This document shows, in pieces, positions 57,901-64,000 of a DNA stretch of 64,000 nt (within the stretch, counting starts at the first letter, position 1; every line of letters starts with the position of its first letter). The translations under genes and the position numbers were made by a program. Source of the stretch: Littorina saxatilis (lineage: Eukaryota; Mollusca; Gastropoda; Littorinimorpha; Littorinidae); contig NC_090258.1 of assembly GCF_037325665.1 (NCBI RefSeq), positions 34,809,629-34,873,628 of the forward strand, read 5' to 3'. Below the pieces are notes generated by a model that saw only the letters and a program-made list of their open reading frames with translations, did no database searches and was not told the origin of the DNA.

Positions 57901-59933
57901 GTAATTTTGGATCGTTTTATAAAAAATTAATTTTAATTACAATTTTCGGATTTTTAATGACCAAAGTCATTCATTAATTTTTAAGCCTCCAAGCTGAAAT
58001 GCAATACCAAAGTCCGGCCTTCGTCGAAGATTGCTTGGCCAAAATTTCAATCAATTTTATTAAAAAATGAGGGTGTGACAGTGCCGCCTCAACTTTTACA
58101 AAATGCCGGATATGACGTCACCAAAGACATTTATCGAAAAAATGAAAAAAACGTCTGGGGATATCATACCCAGGAACTCTCATGAAAAATGTCATAAAGA
58201 TCGGTCTAGTAGTTTACTCTGAATCGCTCTACACACACACCCACACATACATACACCACGACCCTCGTCTCGATTCCCCCTTCTATATGTTAAACTTACA
58301 TTTAGTCAAAACTTGACTAAATGTAAAAAAAGGAGCAGAAATCAGCTTTTTGTTCTATTGTAACAGAAGCTTACTAAATAAACTTGTTATTTATCAGAAT
58401 TGAAGAAAATGCAGCATAGCAATGCACTGATTTATTTCAAGAAAGACAGAAGACTGCTGAAAAGAGTGGAGAGTTGCAAATTGTCAGATGCTCTTTGGTG
58501 GTCAAGACAACCAAAAGGTAACAGACCAACAAAAGATGTCCTTTATCATCAGGTCACATATCACCAGAAGGGCTTTAAATTACATGTACAGGTGCAATAA
58601 GTACTCTATGTGTGGCTGTTTAAAGGAGCAAGTCTCTTCGTTCCTTGTACTAGTACTATGTCAAAAGTTTAGGCTTTTGTTTTCTTTTTCTCATCCTTAT
58701 ATTCAAAATGTAAAACTTTTATAGGGGTTCACTTAAGTTCAAGATAGCACATTCAAAAGCATCTTAAATCACTAGATCCTAGAGGGTTGCTTGGGTAGAC
58801 TTCTGTACTTTTTGAGGACATTTTGATGAAGAGAGATCATTTGTTCTGACCATTTTGGGTTCTTAAATTCGGTAGTAGTGGTACAGTGTACCTGTGCCAA
58901 AAGGACACCCTTGGGACTAGCCAAAATAGTCCCTGCATTACAGGTGGCCTGTCATGACAGGTACATACTTTGGTCAAGATAATAGAAAAAGGGACAATGG
59001 AAGATGTTCTCTCAGCCCTACATCGCAGGTACCACTGCAATCACAACCAACCCATAATATCAAATGGTGCTAATGTTACTATGGAGTATCAGCAACTAAA
59101 CCTGCAGAAAAATTCAATAATTTGACATTTTTATTTCGGCAGGCATGTTTATTTGTTATGTACAAATTACGGTACAAATTACTACAATAACATTGTGTTG
59201 TTAACTGTCACAAGCTAATGCTCTCACCAAACCGCTAAGAGGCTGGAAGGACATCTGTTAAAGTGAAACGTTCACATTCTCTTCAAGTAGAGAAACAGGG
59301 AGAAAATTCATGTTACTTAATTTTAATTTGATTTTAATTATGGTTAATACTTAATCAGCTAATGATATGATAATGTCAGCAAAGTACTTGTTACAATTTC
59401 GGTCATTTCTTTCAAATACAGTTATGGCTCAAACTGAATAATGTTCAACGTAAGCATCTTCGTGCCATCAAATGACATACTGCGTAATTCATGATGAACA
59501 ATGTTTTTCGAAGTGCAGGCCAAGGCGGTCACAAACTCAGTACATACCTGGCATGCTGGGTATACCGGTACGAGCTTATAATTCTGATTTAAAATCTGTG
59601 CTTTGCGATACGAATTAAAGCAGGAGAACCCCTGAAACAAAAGTAACATCAAATATATAACAAAATAATAAAACTATGCCATTAAAACGAAGATGTGACT
59701 AATTTTGCAAGCAATGGCCGTAGGAAGCCGGCAACCAGCAAGGAGACACCGTATGGTACAAAAAAGTAAATCAGACATATAAGAAAAGACAAAAGTACAA
59801 AAATCATCTTTGACAGACTCAGCTAGCCGTTATACTATTACAAACAAAAACAGCGAGAAACAAAATCGATCACATCAAATGTCAAACAGAAAAGCATGTT
59901 CCCCACATGTATCCCAGACTTACCAGAAGCCAT
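19076..59933 (-). CDS. EIF4B: eukaryotic translation initiation factor 4B, 16 coding exons
   Basis: eIF4B stimulates the eIF4A helicase and helps load the 40S subunit onto capped mRNA in the cytoplasm. Coding exons, in order on the - strand: 59933-59924, 55156-54995, 54181-53997, 53194-53087, 52558-52474, 51954-51874, 50240-49794, 39636-39567, 38646-38600, 37623-37413, 34544-34396, 33529-33357, 27858-27792, 27002-26909, 20261-20195, 19144-19076. All junctions are GT-AG, all phases match, and the total is 2025 nt (674 aa). Residues 1-60 hold a basic start and a Gly run. An RRM spans about 92-167, with RNP2 AFVGNL (95-100) and RNP1 RGFGYVEF (133-140). A Gly/Asp/Arg-rich region (about 170-398) stands where vertebrate eIF4B has its DRYG domain. 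Conserved C-terminal blocks include FGSAKPVDTAAKEREIEEK and PAPPPKENAWGK. The human protein is 611 aa, so this one is slightly longer, mostly through the Gly-rich exon 7. Introns total about 39 kb and are repeat-filled. Confidence 0.95.
19609..19911. repeat. 37-bp minisatellite, about 8 copies
   Basis: The unit contains CTGTACCCCCAGTCTTCCAC and GGAGACTAAA. Copies are nearly identical. It lies in the last EIF4B intron. Confidence 0.95.
20195..20261 (-). CDS. EIF4B: EIF4B coding exon 15
   Basis: Residues 630-652: AKEKHLPKSIEDMPKAKEGP, then SK. The donor is GTAAGT. The acceptor (TTTGCACAG) lies only about 15 bp from a six-copy 44-bp minisatellite. Confidence 0.88.
20276..20546. repeat. 44-bp minisatellite beside EIF4B exon 15
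   Basis: Six copies of a unit containing CAACAGGTATTGTCACAACA. It begins about 15 bp upstream (in gene sense) of the exon 15 acceptor, so it contains or displaces the branch-point region. Confidence 0.93.
20710..20895. repeat. 78-bp direct duplication ending in a pogo-like terminus
   Basis: Two copies of a unit with GTGGTCGTTATAGAGAGAAA. The right end, read on the - strand, is CAGTCGAACCTGCC, resembling pogo/Tigger termini. The left end was not found. Confidence 0.55.
21097..22272. repeat. 37/40-bp minisatellite, about 30 copies
   Basis: The unit contains ATCTAGATTCAGCTAGG. Early units are 37 bp with AACAATGAAACACC. Later ones are 40 bp with TACAATGAAACGCC and a 3-bp insertion. It lies in the intron between EIF4B exons 14 and 15. 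Confidence 0.95.
22593..22860 (+). mobile_element. Helentron-like repeat, partial copy 3
   Basis: It starts ACAAGTCGCGCAAGGCGAAA and matches the family up to GAGCGTGTTT. It then jumps to a later family segment (TTTTGGATCGTTTTATA), an internal deletion. The 3' half is absent. Confidence 0.65.
23645..24500 (-). mobile_element. Helentron-like repeat, copy 5 (nested)
   Basis: A full-length copy from hairpin ACATTTAGTCAAGTTTTGAC to GCCTTACGCGACTTGTT, with a GT microsatellite at about 23712-23780. Confidence 0.78.
24509..25293 (-). mobile_element. Helentron-like repeat, copy 6 (nested)
   Basis: A full-length copy in the same orientation as copy 5, eight bases away, forming a head-to-tail pair inside copy 4. 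Confidence 0.78.
26029..26624. mobile_element. CAGACCTG hAT-like element, copy 2
   Basis: 596 bp with ends CAGACCTGTTTACCC and GGGTAAACAGGTCTG. TGGTTA is duplicated exactly at 26023-26028 and 26625-26630. An A/T homopolymer block lies near 26473-26525. Confidence 0.82.
26909..27002 (-). CDS. EIF4B: EIF4B coding exon 14
   Basis: Residues 599-629: GRRGGYGPGGYSSGRQDGRR, then NERREEPSSHK. It ends with two bases (CG), which the next exon completes to CGA (Arg). The donor is GTATAG. Confidence 0.87.
27792..27858 (-). CDS. EIF4B: EIF4B coding exon 13
   Basis: Residues 577-598: LSSSSAGSSHDDRRDDRQHD, then SE. It has a GCAG acceptor and a GTAAGC donor, and follows a 5.5-kb intron that holds the TTATGTACAC motif array. 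Confidence 0.85.
29632..29805 (+). other. possible + strand exon, unrecognised
   Basis: It follows a TTTCTTTCAG acceptor. It reads ATAEGAWEVFLRNWAVGREN, then a T-rich tract, then in another frame NILRVFKEDSYMMSL and a stop. A good donor (GGAG then GTAAGT) lies at 28745. It could be a small nested transcript antisense to EIF4B. No family was recognised. Confidence 0.25.
30549..30909. mobile_element. TTAA-flanked MITE, copy 2
   Basis: 361 bp flanked by TTAA (30545-30548 and 30910-30913). It matches the copy at 8559-8918 over its whole length and interrupts the motif array. Confidence 0.82.
31714..32631. mobile_element. CAGACCTG hAT-like element, copy 3, with zinc-finger remnant
   Basis: 918 bp with ends CAGACCTGTTTACCC and GGTAAACAGGTCTG. 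The flanks ACATAT and ACATCT are an imperfect 6-bp duplication. The - strand at 32119-32361 encodes FLEKYKKEPGIVEST and HCKYCKSDF, then YDIERHCSSKTHLDKV, a C-x2-C/H-x5-H finger like hAT transposase N-termini. The rest of the transposase is absent. An in-frame TAA follows an upstream ATG-AAG-CGG, so it is not functional. Confidence 0.75.
32636..33001. repeat. unclassified interspersed repeat
   Basis: It has a GTCTGTGT microsatellite followed by GCCGGCAAAGCCGGGTATTC and a related second copy, CGACGAAGCGGGTATTCATC. The composition is CG-rich, unlike its surroundings. Family not established. Confidence 0.35.
33357..33529 (-). CDS. EIF4B: EIF4B coding exon 12
   Basis: Residues 519-576, with KEKLVPAPPPKENAWGKP. 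PAPPPKENAW is nearly identical to the vertebrate eIF4B motif. The exon ends on a codon boundary before GTTGGT. Confidence 0.95.
34396..34544 (-). CDS. EIF4B: EIF4B coding exon 11
   Basis: Residues 469-518: HRDIREPVREGGREPVREGG, then RPRRDSDRSDGGKGGGPRER and a Ser run. EPVREGGR is duplicated. The charged and Ser-rich composition resembles the vertebrate RS-like C-terminal half. Confidence 0.9.
34570..34815. repeat. degenerate tandem repeat beside EIF4B exon 11
   Basis: About five degenerate units of 50-60 bp around CTGTACACATTACTTGAAGG and TAATGTTTTTCATTTTCTCT. It starts about 25 bp upstream (gene sense) of the exon 11 acceptor. Confidence 0.8.
34961..36328. mobile_element. pogo/Tigger-like element with TA flanks
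   Basis: The ends CAGCAGTCCCTGCAATG and AGGGACTGCTG are inverted and both abut TA. Subterminal words CGGACACCTGCAATGTACGG recur. 1368 bp, no transposase frame seen. Lies between EIF4B exons 10 and 11. Confidence 0.6.
36466..36690. repeat. 33-43-bp minisatellite, 6 copies
   Basis: The unit contains AATCATCAGGTTTGCTTATT and CTTTCTC. Some units carry an extra CTCAATTAC segment. Lies in the intron between EIF4B exons 10 and 11. Confidence 0.92.
36853..36935. repeat. GT/GTAT microsatellite
   Basis: A GT run followed by GTAT and GAGA repeats. Confidence 0.95.
37413..37623 (-). CDS. EIF4B: EIF4B coding exon 10
   Basis: Residues 399-468, containing KERPKLQLQPRTKPVEK and SSIFGSAKPVDTAAKEREIE. These match the vertebrate segments RPKLNLKPR and FGGAKPVDTAAREREVEE, the strongest C-terminal signature. 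The acceptor giving AG-GGT is required by phase. Confidence 0.95.
38600..38646 (-). CDS. EIF4B: EIF4B coding exon 9
   Basis: Residues 383-398: SREERSDRGGSRDGSQ. This 47-nt exon lies between TTCCAG and GTAAGA. It is short, but both phases fit. Confidence 0.87.
38938..39383. repeat. 49-bp minisatellite, 9 copies
   Basis: The unit contains GGATCCCAGAGATCTGCATG and ATGGCCAATCAATGGAAACA. All three forward frames are open because 49 is not a multiple of three and the unit lacks stops. These frames are not genes. Lies between EIF4B exons 8 and 9. Confidence 0.96.
39567..39636 (-). CDS. EIF4B: EIF4B coding exon 8
   Basis: Residues 360-382: YGGRRDGGGGYGGRRDDEGG, then RY. It continues the Gly/Arg/Asp-rich region after a 10-kb intron. 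The CTAG acceptor and GTGAGA donor agree with the phases of exons 7 and 9. Confidence 0.88.
40385..40755 (-). mobile_element. SINE-like retroelement with 12-bp target duplication, copy 2
   Basis: ACTACCCCTATC lies at 40373-40384 and 40756-40767. It is the same family as 15992-16403. It interrupts the left arm of the inverted-repeat pair, while the right arm at 47.7 kb retains the empty site. Confidence 0.88.
41738..41866. mobile_element. truncated relative of the TCAAGGTCA element
   Basis: It matches the last 130 bp of 17924-18634 (GGTACTGATAGACTGAATAG, CGGACGGACG, GCATGCGAGTC) with an expanded CGGA repeat. Confidence 0.75.
42140..42750. mobile_element. mariner-like element with mirrored transposase ends
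   Basis: 611 bp flanked by TA on both sides, with ends CAGGGTGACAC and GTGTCACCCTG. Inverted arms of about 180 bp extend into the transposase start. On the - strand the right arm encodes MSWTTEHKTFIVEAYFRSNS, then QFGRRDFPVKSVIYGWRDKF, a helix-turn-helix start of the DUF4817 type found in Tc1/mariner-like proteins. The left arm repeats the first 17 codons in opposite orientation. The catalytic domain is missing. Confidence 0.85.
42872..42930. repeat. CA microsatellite
   Basis: A nearly pure CA run of about 55 bp. Confidence 0.97.
43300..46980 (-). mobile_element. decayed repeat-rich block, possible retroelement fossil
   Basis: CCGGAAG words are very frequent. Diverged copies of a longer unit recur near 43315, 43875 and 45800, and a unit of about 255 bp repeats at 46.2-46.7 kb. 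Some - strand frames look coding-like (Ser/Pro/Phe-rich). A gag-like part of a DIRS-type element is possible but weakly supported. It is broken and old, with no reverse transcriptase or recombinase seen. Confidence 0.25.
44854..45275 (+). mobile_element. SINE inside the 7.7-kb block
   Basis: A partial tRNA-like head (GGTTGCGAGTTCGACCCTGG), a central CACGTTAAAGATCCCACG and a 3' part ending GATATAAGACTTCATAT. The central block is shared with the other SINEs here. Confidence 0.7.
47160..47580. repeat. two tandem units of about 230 bp
   Basis: CCTTGCCA, ATCGCTGTCAGCCATGCTGA and CAAAAAGGAAA words recur in the same order at about 47177 and 47389. Lies just inside the right arm of the 7.7-kb block. 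Confidence 0.7.
48056..48914 (-). mobile_element. Helentron-like repeat, copy 7
   Basis: Full length from a slightly decayed 3' hairpin to GCCTTACGCGACTTGTT, with a short GT tract. Lies just outside the 7.7-kb block. Confidence 0.78.
48915..49793. other. EIF4B intron sequence, nothing recognised
   Basis: AT-rich sequence directly downstream of exon 7 in the gene sense. No repeat or coding signal was recognised. Confidence 0.4.
49794..50240 (-). CDS. EIF4B: EIF4B coding exon 7, Gly/Asp/Arg repeat domain
   Basis: Residues 211-359, the largest exon (447 nt). It starts with GGDDRGGFGGDRRGGFGGDR, then seven tandem copies of GFSDRSGG (about residues 242-297, a 24-bp coding minisatellite), then RYGDRDRYNGEGGGFGRRD and further GGGF-DR repeats. 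It occupies the place of the vertebrate DRYG region, which is known for self-association and eIF3 binding. The donor is GTGAGT, so the readable sequence beyond GDDRG is intronic. Confidence 0.93.
50241..51873. other. EIF4B intron between exons 6 and 7
   Basis: No repeat family or second gene recognised. A G run lies at about 50930-50946. The frame upstream of exon 7 stays open for a further 50 codons but is cut off by the acceptor. Confidence 0.4.
51874..51954 (-). CDS. EIF4B: EIF4B coding exon 6
   Basis: Residues 184-210: DQGDWRGGGGDPDRAEGDWR, then RKDPPAF. The DW-R repeats resemble the TDWRARP stretch downstream of the vertebrate RRM. Of two nearby AG acceptors, only the one at 51955 keeps the frame. 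Confidence 0.9.
52474..52558 (-). CDS. EIF4B: EIF4B coding exon 5
   Basis: Residues 156-183: MFSGRKLRVDLAESSGGDSE, then RANNNSRSG. It closes the RRM (GRKLRVDLA, against GNRRIRVDVA in vertebrates) and begins the low-complexity region. Confidence 0.92.
53087..53194 (-). CDS. EIF4B: EIF4B coding exon 4 (RRM second half)
   Basis: Residues 120-155: VSNVRLPNENGRQRGFGYVE, continuing FASKEALIEALSLSEE. It contains RNP1. The exon is 108 nt and phase 0 at both ends. Confidence 0.95.
53997..54181 (-). CDS. EIF4B: EIF4B coding exon 3 (RRM first half)
   Basis: Residues 58-119, containing KFDRSKLPTAPKAARGPDFD, then PPYTAFVGNLAYDISEEKI and FFEGRNLE. It carries RNP2. The LPTAP-AAR stretch is diagnostic for eIF4B over eIF4H. 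The donor falls on a codon boundary. Confidence 0.95.
54691..54813. mobile_element. short hairpin MITE
   Basis: The outer arms AACTTTCCCGCGTGACAT and ATGTCACATGGGAAAGTT are inverted. Inner arms GTGTCTCCACACATG and CATGTGTGGAGACA face each other across eight bases. Confidence 0.65.
54995..55156 (-). CDS. EIF4B: EIF4B coding exon 2
   Basis: Residues 4-57: the Lys-rich start, KTLALNEFLGVKDG, a run of about ten glycines, then SSWATEMENADFD. It lies between a TTGCAG acceptor and a GTCAGT donor. The WA-E-aspartate pattern matches the eIF4B N-terminal segment that precedes the RRM. Confidence 0.93.
55659..56609. mobile_element. hAT element relic with zinc-finger start, 5-bp duplication
   Basis: The ends CAGGCATGAG and CTCATGCCTG are inverted, with TATAC at 55654-55658 and 56610-56614. 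The - strand at 55872-56177 encodes RDWLNYDREKNVMLCTACEK, then FVVGTDKFKLENICAHVTLK and SHQQK. This is the W-L-Y-D-C-x2-C-FKLENI-H-x4-SH pattern of hAT-type (ZNF862-like) N-termini. The catalytic part is missing. Confidence 0.78.
57471..58330 (+). mobile_element. Helentron-like repeat, copy 8
   Basis: Full length from ACAAGACGCGTAAGGCGAAA to ACATTTAGTCAAAACTTGAC. Lies in the first EIF4B intron. The CA tract is short. Confidence 0.8.
58884..59037. mobile_element. possible pogo-like MITE
   Basis: The left end CAGTGTACCTGTGCC and right end GCAGGTACCACTG are roughly inverted, with internal AAAGGACACCC. TA is seen on the left only. Confidence 0.35.
59924..59933 (-). CDS. EIF4B: EIF4B coding exon 1 (start codon)
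   Basis: Only ten coding bases: ATG GCT TCT G, then a GTAAGT donor. Joined to exon 2 it gives MASGGKKKSKPKGKTLALN, closely like the vertebrate start MAASAKKKNKKGKT. It was found by phase (exon 2 needs one leading base) and by this match. A pyrimidine tract lies directly upstream. Confidence 0.9.
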
Positions 59934-60010
59934 CTTGGAAAGGAGAAGGGCATGTCTGGAAACCCAAATCCAATAAAGAGTCCCAGACACTTTTTACAAA
60001 AATATACACA
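59934..60010 (-). promoter_or_regulatory. EIF4B 5' leader with possible 5'-TOP tract
   Basis: Reading toward the ATG on the - strand, CCCTTCTCCTTTCC lies at 59950-59937, directly before AAGATGG. Vertebrate EIF4B is a 5'-TOP mRNA, so transcription may begin at one of these cytosines. A TATATTTTT stretch lies about 50 bp further upstream. The start site is inferred. Confidence 0.4.
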
Positions 60011-60191
60011 AACAGATGGCTTCTCCGATGTCTTTCTCTCCCTCATCTATCACATATTATCTAATGAGGAGACGGTGCAGGCAAAAAGAGGAGTCAGTTA
60101 TAAATTATCTGTTCTATGAAGGTAGGGGGGAGGGAGGGGGGGGAGGGATCTATGATCACGAGTTTGACCGGCTGAGTTCAAAAGAATAACA

Positions 60192-60944
60192 AACAAGTCA
60201 CGTAAGGCGAAAATACAACATTTAGTCAAGTAGCTGTCGAACTCACAGAATGAAACTGAACGCAATGCAACGCAGCAAGACCGTATACTCGTAGCATCGT
60301 CAGTCCACCGCTCATGGCAAAGGCAGTGAAATTGACAAGAAGAGCGGGGTAGTAGTTGCGCTGAGAAGGATAGCACGCCGCTTTTCTGTACCTCTCTTCG
60401 TTTTAACTTTCTGAGCGTGTTTTCAATCCAAACATATCATATCTATATGTTTTGGAATCAGGAACCGACAAGGAATAAGATGCAAGTGTTTTTAAATTGA
60501 TTTCGAAAATTTTATTTTGATCATAATTTTTATATTTTTAATTTTCAGAGCTTGTTTTTAATCCAAATATAACATATTTATATGTTTTTGGAATCAGAAA
60601 ATGATGGAGAATAAGATGAACGTAAATTTGGATCGTTTTATAACAATTTTTTTTTTACAATTTTCAGATTTTTAATGACTAAAGTCATTAATTAATTTTT
60701 AAGCCACCAAGCTGAAATGCAATACCGAAGTCCGGGCTTCGTCGGAGATTACTTGACCAAAATTTCAACCAATTTGGTTGAAAAATGAGAGCGTGACAGT
60801 GCCGCCTCAACTTTCACGAAAAGCCGGATATGACGTCATCAAAGACATTTATCAAAAAAATGGAAAAAAAAGTCTGAGGATATCATACCCAGGAACTCTC
60901 ATGTCAAATTTCATAAAGATCGGTCCAGTAGTTTAGTCTGAATC

Positions 60945-60980
<36 letters not shown>

Positions 60981-61073
60981 GACAGACAGACAGACACACA
61001 TACACCACGACCCTCGTCTCGATTCCCCCCTCTATGTTAAAACATTTAGTCAAAACTTGACTAAATGTAAAAA
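60192..61073 (+). mobile_element. Helentron-like repeat, copy 9
   Basis: Full length, with CA and GACA microsatellites at about 60950-61005 and an intact 3' hairpin. Lies upstream of the EIF4B start. Confidence 0.8.
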
Positions 61074-62275
61074 AGAAGAATGGTAAAGCTTGTTGAATGT
61101 TAAACTGAAAAGACGAAACTTTTACTAGAACTATCTATCTATTTATCTTGAACATAGACGAACAATATACACGACAGACAAATAATAATGATGCCAAAGT
61201 TATATGCATTTTTTTTAATTTTTTTTTTAATTTTTTTATAAACACCTGCTTTTTTACAGTTCTTCAATTTGCCCCTTCGGTGCCAGAAAGCAATACGTTT
61301 TTCGTGACTTCAGTAAAAATGTGTGTATGTCGCCTTGGTGAATATCAATATTGTTGACACTGCACATCTAATAAATCTAATGGAATGTACATTTGAATAA
61401 CATCTTATCTGAGCTTTAACACAGTAAACCACTGACATAGCGTTATTTACTAGTGACAATGCATCTCCCCAGTTCCCGTACAGTAGTTACAGTAAATAAT
61501 GGAAGGGCGCTGGTTCTGAGCGATGCTTAGTTCTCGAGATAGGTGTGACCAGATGACGTCATTTATACTTTCGTCATCGGAGATCTTTACCGTGTATTTC
61601 AATCAGTGTCATTTCCCAGTTCTGTGTTCTGCGGTCGTTTTGACTGACTTGACAAGTTGAGAACCAATGACACTTCATTTTTGCGAAGCAACTGAATATA
61701 AAAAGAAAAGAAAGCGTGCAGAAGTATGTTTGGGTCCTGCAAGACTTTATGACCAACGATTTCTCCCTTGGAAGTAAATGAAGATGTCTGCTTTTCGTCT
61801 GCTTTGAAGGTAGGGAGATTTTACAGCGCACACGGTAAATTGCAAGTCGTATTGGACAAGAATTTTGTTATTCTTCTTTCTTCGAAGTACCATAGATTTG
61901 TTCTTGGCCATATTTTCGACCTGTGTATCGTTATATTATGGGAAAAACACGTTTGAACGCAAATTCGCAAAGACTTTTGATAATTTGCTCCGGAGCTGCA
62001 ACGTCGATTTGCCCAAACAAAAAATTCTGGCTCAATATGCGGGAACTTGCTGGTAGTGTCATATTTTTTAAATGGGTGTGAAAGAACGGCTCACAATTAA
62101 CATAGCACTCCGGCCCTGTTCTTTTTTTCGTCACACCCAAAACCGTTATTTGGCAGTTTTGGGCGACGCAGCATTAAAAGTGGATCCCCCTTTTGAGAAC
62201 AACCAAACATTTTGTAGGTCTTAAAATGGCGTTTCAACCTGAACTCGACCTGCCTCAGTGCTCAGCTGTTATATA
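61074..62275. other. unassigned, no gene seen
   Basis: Short open frames on both strands have no recognisable similarity. A donor-like GAAG/GTAGGG lies near 61809, but no partner exon was found. Confidence 0.35.
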
Positions 62276-62430
62276 GAGAATACTACATGGCTTGCTGTGT
62301 CGTACCAGATTTACACGAGTTGTTTTTTTAAATATTGAACAGTGCGAGCGAAAGCGAGCTGTTCACTATTTGAAAAAGCAACGAGTGTAAATCTGGTACG
62401 ACACAGCAAGCCATGTAGTATTCTCTTTAT
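62276..62430. mobile_element. hairpin MITE
   Basis: Arms of about 70 bp: GAATACTACATGGCTTGCTG at left and its complement at right, around GTGCGAGCGAAAGCGAGC. The word TATCCTACATA just right of it recurs inverted at about 62872, so a larger element may be present. Confidence 0.8.
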
Positions 62431-62597
62431 CCTACATACTGAACTTACGTGTATTTTACTGAAAATGTCTTACAGTCGAGGCAGTTCTTAGTAAATTGAA
62501 GACGCTTGTTTTGGAACCCAGATCTCTTCTAAAGCCTCGTGCAATCTATTACGTCAAAGCAAAGAAACGTCACTCTGAAAGTGTGGCGTGACGTGTT

Positions 62598-62660
62598 CTT
62601 TCTTTCTTTATTTGGTGTTTAACGTCGTTTTCAACCATTCAAGGTTATATCGCGACGGGG
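62598..62660 (-). mobile_element. 5'-truncated SINE-like insertion, copy 3
   Basis: Only about 61-63 bp of the 3' end of the family (ACGTTAAACACCAAATAAAG on the - strand). It is flanked by a duplication of 11-13 bp, CGTGACGTGTT, at 62587-62597 and 62661-62671. Confidence 0.9.
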
Positions 62661-62671
62661 CGTGACGTGTT

Positions 62672-64000
62672 AGTTCTACAGATTTATTCACTGAGGGTAA
62701 CTTTAGCGAGCAGCAATTTTTGTTTCTATAATGACGTTTGTCTCTGTGACTTTGGCATCATCAGCAGTGGAAAAACAGGTCCCTGCCAGACTTGCTTGAC
62801 ATGACCTCATTTGCATGATATACACACGTGTGATTTGAACGATTATTATCTCACGGGTGTCTCTCTCACGTATGTAGGATAACTTGAAGTGTTGTATTTT
62901 TTCCCTGAAGTTCGCCAACAGGAAATAATTTGCATTTGATTCATCCCATTGCGATCTCTTGGAACTATTCTTTTTCTTATTTGTTTTCTTTATTTTGTTT
63001 GTGAAATAAAATTATATGGAAAGGGGATTTGATGATCACGTATTGACCTATGTTTTTTCGGGAAAATTCTACAAAAAGATAAACAATATCTTAATCGCAT
63101 GATATTTTCAAATGACAAGATACTGCATATATGTAAAGATATAAAAATGTTAATAATACATTAGGCGTGATACAATTATTTGTTTTGGTAATATTACAAT
63201 GTCATTCTAAAACCTTGTCCTCCGTCCTGTATTTACCCCGGTATGAACATTTCATCGCATCCGTCCACAAACACGATTTGCAACTTGGGGGATCGATTCG
63301 GGCCGTGACTTGCTTGTTCTCCTACATCTTTCAACGGTCATCAAAATTACGCACAAAAATGGTATGCGGTTGAACTGTCATGCATGTAAACTTAAACTCT
63401 CAACTGCTTTTGTGATCAGTTTTGTTTTGTTATCTATGAAATATAATTTGATTGTCTTGTGAACAGTTAACCGTTTGATCGTCAGTAAGTTGAGTAACAC
63501 ATGGTTTTCTGTTCTTTTTCTTGTCCTTTTTGCTTCTTTTCATATTTTCTTCTTCTTCTTCTTCTTTTTCTTTTTCTTCTTTGTTCAGTTAATTTGGCAA
63601 CTTAACACGCCTTGGTAATGTTGAACTTTAGCTTTGTAAATTTAGGGACAGTTTTCTACTGAAATTTAAGCCTCTAATTTTGCAGAACCTGCTTTTGTTT
63701 ACAAGCATAACAAGTCATTTTAGATACCTTGGAAGTAACGGAATAAAATGCATAGATGCCTTTCATTTACATAGGTTTTAGAAGGAAAACATCAGTGCAG
63801 CGGGTTTTATGAAGGAAGGGAGACAACTATGTAGATATTACAATGGCGTTTTCTCAGCTGTAGCAGTCATTTTCCTTGATCAAATGACCAAATTAATTAT
63901 TTATGCTTAATTTTGGAGCTCAATCCGTCAATTTATTACACAATAAATATTCTTTGGTTTGACAAAGAGACTTGTATACAAAAATAAGTCAATAATGCCG
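62672..64000. other. unassigned, no gene seen
   Basis: AT-rich sequence with a CTT repeat near 63546-63582. No coding or RNA signal recognised. Confidence 0.35.

Overview
The window is animal nuclear DNA, most likely from a gastropod mollusc. Two intron-bearing housekeeping genes have clear animal orthologues. The rest is AT-rich DNA full of tRNA-derived SINEs, small DNA transposons, minisatellites and CA/GA/polyC tracts of the kind common in marine snails. The placement rests on overall character, because no species marker was read.

Layout. From 1 to 8.9 kb the DNA is almost wholly repeats: a hAT-type element, a 400-bp GA tract, a Helentron-like element carrying a second hAT-type insertion, a nested foldback structure with a PIF1-helicase fragment, microsatellites, a long-TIR element, a SINE and a TTAA-flanked MITE. 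ABRACL (a small costars-family actin regulator) lies on the + strand with coding exons at 9220-9280 and 10272-10462. From about 12 kb onward the window belongs mainly to eIF4B on the - strand. Sixteen coding exons run from the ATG at 59933 down to the stop at 19076. Every splice phase fits and the sum is 2025 nt (674 aa plus stop). ABRACL and EIF4B are tail to tail.

The eIF4B introns hold most of the interesting DNA: five tandem minisatellites, three copies of a CAGACCTG-ended hAT-like family with 6-bp target duplications, many copies of one Helentron-like family (including a copy split by two head-to-tail copies), a mariner-like element whose two ends are inverted copies of its own transposase start, and a 7.7-kb block between inverted repeats. 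Between 28.6 and 31.7 kb a short motif around TTATGTACAC recurs about every 165-200 bp, with a few copies inverted. I do not recognise it and it is the best candidate here for something undescribed. Beyond 60 kb I see repeats and no recognisable gene.

The two host genes are not functionally linked as far as the sequence shows: eIF4B works in cap-dependent translation initiation, ABRACL in actin dynamics.
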